NCBI GenBank assembly: GCA_023853785.1
Contig: JAJIRX010000714.1
Location: 1-64,000 of the forward strand
Source: Psilocybe azurescens
Taxonomy: Eukaryota > Basidiomycota > Agaricomycetes > Agaricales > Agrocybaceae
DNA: 64,000 nt
Direction: 5' to 3'
Shown here: in pieces, positions 59,322 to 64,000 of the stretch
Position numbering within the stretch: position 1 is the stretch's first letter
Layout of the letters: every line of letters begins with the position of its first letter
The notes under the pieces: generated by a model
Told to the model about the DNA's origin: nothing
The model's input: the letters and a program-made list of their open reading frames with translations, nothing else
Databases searched by the model: none
Program-made: the position numbers and the translations under genes

Positions 59322-59826
59322 TCATTTTTTGCACGAAATGACGAAGAACGCGGTTTCATCCATCCACTATTTTGACATTGCCAGCCTCTCCCTACCGGTC
59401 ATCTACTTGACTCTTACTCCTTGTTTTTGCATGTACACCATCTCATTAAATTACTCTTGTTACCCATCGTTATCTTGATTCTTACGAATACTCGTCACTC
59501 CTTTCACCGGATATCCCCTACTTGCTTCACTTTTTTAGTACAGCTTTTGAACTTTCTTTATTCTCTATGCGGAATTATTACTGTCTATAGCGGACCCTCT
59601 CTTTTTTGATGACAATATACCATGGTTCTGCGCTTTAAAATGGGTTGTAATTGAAAGGATGCTATGTACGTACACTGATCGGGATTGGATTAGATTGTCA
59701 GTCCCTTGACTTGTCAACAAACACAAACGGCTTTATATCTCATCTTGCTTCACCACGCTTCCCGCACTTCCATTTCACAATCCCGCAATTCTGCCACTCT
59801 AACCTTCTGGATTGAAGATCCTCGGT
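59322..59826. other. Intergenic, no gene seen
   Basis: T-rich 3' region of the septin and the promoter of the importin gene. No coding sequence or RNA recognised. Confidence 0.5.
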
Positions 59827-62800
59827 ATGGCTAACCATGATAATATTCAAACCTTACTATCAGCACTCGATGTGTTCAGCCGTGCACCCGACAAAGCATC
59901 GCTAGAAAGAGCAAATTCCTGGCTTCAGGATTTTCAGCATTCTGTAAATTGTCTTTCGCCTATGGCCAATCTCCCGACCAACAACTCTGACCGTGTCCCA
60001 ACGATCCTTGTCCTAGCCTCAATCGTGGGAGACCTGCGATCTCCTCCTGCTATCGCCAGAAGCGCCACCTGCAGCCAAGATATTCGCCGCACAAACATTC
60101 AGGACTAAGGTGAGTAGCATTGAAGATTCTATACCATCAGACTTAGTTGATTTTGTTGAACTTGACGATCTCGGCTGCTTAGGTGACTTATGATTTGAAC
60201 CAACTCGATCCAGAAAAGATTTCGGCTACCCGTAACACACTTTTGACCGCTCTTGAGACTTACCAGAGTGGTCCTCGCACGATCATTGTTCAGCTTTCAT
60301 TAGCGATCGCTGGTTTGGCATTGCAGCTTCCATCCTGGGAGAATCCTGTGCGGACTGTAATTGATTCTTTCGGAAGAAATCCCGCCACTGTTCCAATACT
60401 GTTGGAGTTCTTGACTCTCTTACCAGAGGAAGTTTCGGGCAATACAAGGATACCTATAACGGTAGGTAAATTGTTGATGATCAGCCCAGTCACCTAATTC
60501 CATTCGACAGGACAACGAGTACCGGGAACGATCAGCTCAATTACTGACTTCTAACTCAAAGTTGATCCTCGAAGTACTGTCCATGTATATCAATGCTAGT
60601 GGTACGCACCCCACCCTTTGTAGTCAAGACTAAAAATTGCTAACGTGTGAATGATATAGGAGTCACTCCAGCAGTGCAATCGCAAGTCTTCAACTGCTTG
60701 TATAGCTGGTTGGCTGCAGGAGAAATTGGGGTCATGGACTTGGCCGAGACACCTTTGTTCGCATGTGCATTTGAAGCTCTTGCGTCTGAAGAGCTTTTCG
60801 ATGCTGCGGTCGATGTTATTTGTCAAATAGTTCACGAAACGCAAGAAATCGACGACAACATGCCCGCTATTGAATTTATCGTTCCGAGAATCATCGAATT
60901 AAAAACACAGATCGCGACAAATTACGAAGATCCGGACAAGATCAAAGGATATGCTCGCATATTTTCAGAAGCTGGGGAGACATACCGGTCGTTGATTCTG
61001 CAGCATACGGAAACATTTTTCCCTCTCGTCGAGGCTATTGGCGAATGTTCAGCATATCCCGATCTAGACATCGTCCCTATTACCTTCCCTTTCTGGATGC
61101 GTCTTGCTCAAAACTTGGGCAAAAAATCCTCTGTTTCGCCACTCTTCATAGAGGCCTATAAATCTCTAATGACTGTCATTATCAAACACCTGCACTTCCC
61201 AGCCGATACCAGTTCGCTGACTGGACAGGACGCGGACGATTTCCGCTCCTTTAGGCATGTCATGGGCGACACACTCAAAGATTGTTGTTTTGTACTCCGA
61301 ACGGAGACGTGCCTTCTGGCCGCATATCAACTGATCAGCAATGCTCTCGCTCGCGGTTCCACTGTGTCCTGGCAAGAGATCGAGGCTCCTTTGTTCGCTA
61401 TGCGTTCTATGGGCGCAGAGATCGACCCGAGGACAACAGCGCTGTTCCAAAAATCATAGACCTCATTCCCTCACTACCAAGTCATCCTCGAGTTCGATAT
61501 GCGGCCCTGTTGATCATCTCGCGCTATACCGAATGGATTAATGCCCATCCGCAATATATACCCTTCCAGCTACAGTATATATCCGCTGGATTTGAGGATA
61601 CTGATCCGGAGGTGGTTGCTGCTGCCGGCCAGGCTTTGAAATATATGTGCCAAGATTGCAAACAAGTAAGTTCTTTTATTGCATCTAGGGCAGGAATTTC
61701 ATCGGTTTGTAGCATTTGACAGATTTTTTGCCTACCCTCCACACGTTCCTGACTACAACTGGAACGAAACTTATCCAGGACGATCGGCGTCAGGTGTATG
61801 AAGCGATTGCCTACGTCATCTCTGCCATGCCCATGAACCGAGCTGCAGAATCTCTCAAAACTTTTGCATTGGACATTTTGGCGCAAGTGCACGCTGTGTC
61901 CACCAAACCTGTGCCACCGACGAAGGCCGAGATAGACGAAATAGGAAGTAAGAATATCCATAATCATCAAGGCTTTCATGACACTGACCTGTATCATCGT
62001 AGATGGGTTGGAAAACCTCGAAGTGATGCTCCATGTCATCCAAGGATATGGCGAAGACCTGCCTCCTGCGTGCCAAAACACTGGCCAGGAAGCCTGGCTA
62101 GTCTTTGACAACTTTCTTTCGAATTACGGACTAAACTTTGATCTTGCTGAGCGTTCCACTCGTGTATTGCGACGGGGTATTGACCTCTTCAGCAAATCGG
62201 CACTCCCAATTGCACCTTCTGTAGTTCATAGGATGTCTGTGGCGTTTGAGGCCACAGGTTACCCTAGCTTCCTTTGGATTGCTGGAAAGATCATCGGGCG
62301 ATACGGGAATGAAACAGATCCAGCACTCAAAAATTCCATTCTTGAAATTTTCGAGCGCAGCACGAGCAAAGTGGCTTCGCTATTGGAGCAAAAGAGCGCG
62401 GGAGAAATCCCCGATGGTGAGCCTACATATTTCTTGAATATATAGATTTTGACCTGAGGCCTTGAATCATAGTTTTGGAGGACTATCTGCAAATGTTGCT
62501 CCAGCTTATTTCCCTTGCCCCCGACATTTTGTTTTTATCCTCTTCATTCGCTTTGGCATTCCGTTGTGCCATGGCAGGTCTCACAGTAGTTCATAGCGAC
62601 ATCATCTTCGCTACTTTGGATCTTTTCCGGAGCATTCTAACACACGATTGCATGGAGCCACCGTTGCCTTCCATTCCTGCCAAATACCCGATGTATGCAG
62701 CAGTTATCCGTGACACAATGAGCAAAGAAGGAAGCAAGTTTTTGGAATACGTCCTAAAAGGGTTTGTCGGGGACTTCCCAGAGGATGCCGCCTCCACTGT

Positions 62801-63093
62801 CGTATCAATTTTCAGGTCCCTGGCTGCCTATTTCCCGAATCCACTTCTCGTATGGCTACGCCAAGTCCTCGTGTTACTTCCTGTCACCAGCGTGCCCAAT
62901 GAATCCAAAGCACAATTGCTTCAAGAAGTTACTAAGTTAGTTCTTTTCTTCGTTCTGCTTAAGAAAATTCAATTGATAATTTCCCCCTTCCAGTGCCGTC
63001 AATACTAGACAGTATGACAAAGTCAAGTATGCCATCCTGGCTTTTGATCGAGCATCAAGAAAGACTCGTCATCGCAGGAGAACTACTATGTAA
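59827..63093 (+). CDS. MTR10: Importin-beta family Mtr10/transportin-3
   Basis: A karyopherin that imports SR-type and mRNA-binding proteins. The ATG at 59827 (MANHDNIQTLLSALDVFSRA) starts the importin N-terminal repeat; an intron (59943-60028) joins DFQHS to PQSWETCDLLLLS, then KIFAAQTFRTK-VTYDLNQL. HEAT repeats continue: TIIVQLSLAIAGLALQLPSW, VPILLEFLTLLPEEV, VQSQVFNCLYSWLAAGEIGV, YAALLIISRYTEWINAHPQY, YEAIAYVISAMPMNRAAESL and LKGFVGDFPEDAASTVVSIF. The final exon ends with a basic tail (RKTRHRRRTTM). About 930 residues, as usual. A frame break at about 61426-61432 (CCCGAGG) separates RSMGAEIDP from EDNSAVPKIIDLIPSLPSHP and needs one added base. Confidence 0.92.
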
Positions 63094-63469
63094 TATTGAT
63101 ATGCATGGGTAACCCATGCCAATGTACACGAAGACCACTTATCCTTCGTGCATCATCTGTTACAACAGTAGTACTATCATCATTCAGGTAATATTGAAAT
63201 CGCGAGGGATATTTCGCTTAATGTTGTGTATGTAGTCAAAGACAATTAAATATAAAATCGAGAATTTTCTCTTCGTAGGTAGCGTAAGCCGTTGGATTAC
63301 TGCTCCACATCGCGATTTCCCTTCTTTTTTCTCCAAGTACCAGTCGCGAACAGCATGAATGGCATTGGCATCAAATTGCATCAACAAACCCAAATACACT
63401 GTAAACCGCTTGCGGCTTGAGTTTGCCCCGATTTGCTGTCACCACTAAAGAATTCTTTGGACTGATACA
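63094..63469. other. Intergenic, no gene seen
   Basis: Short region between MTR10 and the succinyl-CoA ligase gene. No further feature was recognised. Confidence 0.5.
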
Positions 63470-64000
63470 ATGCTTCGCCATGCTGGCCAGTCGTTAATTA
63501 GTTCTGGTAAGCCATACCACCTCTTATTGCATACAAGTTGACCCAATTTTCGAATGCAGGACGCAGGACGTTTTCTCAATCTGCAACCCGACACAGCTAC
63601 GATGATACAATTAGGAATCTCCTTATCCACAAAGATACCAAAGTTTTGTGTCAGGGACTCACTGGGAAGACAGTGTGTCACGTCTACCGTTCTGCTGTAT
63701 GTGTACTAAACTCATATAGGGGACTTTCCACGTCACGGAAGCGCTTGCCTATGGCACCAACATGGTCGGGGGAGTGTCGCCCAAGAAAGCTGGCCAGACA
63801 CACTTGGGGTTACCCGTCTTCGGGTCTGTTAGAGATGTATGGGATATCAATCTATACAGCAATTGGGAATTTCTGACAGTTTTCTAGGCTGTAAACGCGA
63901 CAAAACCTGATGCAACCATTCTCTATGTCCCACCACCAACTGCTGCAGATGCGATCATCGAAGCCATTGAAAACGAGATTGGCCTTATTGTTTGTGTTAC
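63470..64000 (+). CDS. LSC1: Succinyl-CoA ligase alpha subunit, mitochondrial (5' part)
   Basis: A TCA-cycle enzyme subunit that binds CoA and carries the phosphohistidine. The ATG at 63470 starts a mitochondrial presequence ([20 protein letters not shown]) spliced across 63507-63558. The CoA-binding domain follows: [18 protein letters not shown], then [20 protein letters not shown] and [20 protein letters not shown], then [20 protein letters not shown]. Introns at 63672-63719 and 63831-63888 are GT-AG. The gene runs off the window end, so the catalytic histidine is not covered. Confidence 0.93.

Noticed and set aside
59943..60028. Apparent frame break near the MTR10 start
   Set aside because: A normal GT-AG intron of 86 bases restores the family text exactly, so this is not one of the base-error sites.
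10659..61435. Programmed ribosomal frameshifting as the cause of frame breaks
   Set aside because: The sites lack a shared slippery sequence or downstream structure, occur in unrelated essential genes and are mostly plain homopolymers, so base error is far simpler.
1..64000. CRISPR array, prophage, or bacterial-type operon
   Set aside because: No spaced direct repeats of that type and no polycistronic arrangement; the intron-rich fungal genes rule this out.

Overview
This window looks like a chromosomal segment of a filamentous basidiomycete, probably an agaricomycete. Coding sequence is split by many short GT-AG introns of about 45-70 bases. Gene order is dense and mixed in strand. The proteins are fungal: a NoxA-type NADPH oxidase, an AspB/Cdc3-type septin, Bck1-type MAPKKKs, a Cas1p-like acetyltransferase, Sts1/Cut8, Gid8 and an ankyrin-DIL protein. 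This lineage call is inference from family content, since no marker gene is present.

Layout. Bases 1-4150 are an AT-rich repeat block: a decayed Ty3/gypsy-type integrase relic (about 200-2226) split by a 384-base solo LTR with a 5-base target duplication, then a one-ended Tc1/mariner fragment (2229-2721). From 4151 on it is gene-dense: TAF5 (-) and MAD2 (+) head to head; noxA (+); a Bck1-like MAPKKK with rearranged domain order (-); an RNase III-domain protein (-); the nucleoporin Nup170/Nup155 (+); a RING-CH membrane E3 ligase (-); a mitochondrial carrier (+); a REX4-like exonuclease-fold protein without most catalytic acids (-); a poorly explained 2.1 kb gap; a mitochondrial helical-repeat protein, STS1, a CAS1-like O-acetyltransferase, a rhomboid protease and an ankyrin-DIL protein (all -); then RRP15, a flavin monooxygenase, GID8, BCK1, an IQM-like protein, mS35, an unknown protein, septin CDC3, importin MTR10/TNPO3 and the 5' part of succinyl-CoA ligase alpha (all +).

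Most genes are independent housekeeping functions (transcription, checkpoint, nuclear transport, ribosome assembly, proteasome tethering, mitochondrial translation and TCA cycle). I see no biosynthetic cluster or defence island. Cell-wall/ROS signalling recurs: noxA and two Bck1-type MAPKKKs.

Two points affect how the annotation should be read. First, many genes contain a single-base reading-frame break inside a short homopolymer, with conserved protein continuing in the new frame; I read these as sequence errors rather than biology, but they make many models look broken. Second, the most interesting biological signals are the permuted MAPKKK (10659-12817), the catalytically depleted REX4-like protein with three GC-AG introns (24203-25161), and an RNase III protein with a tail of SUMO-interaction-like motifs (14052-15427). 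Exon boundaries were worked out by eye, so coordinates give the CDS span including introns.
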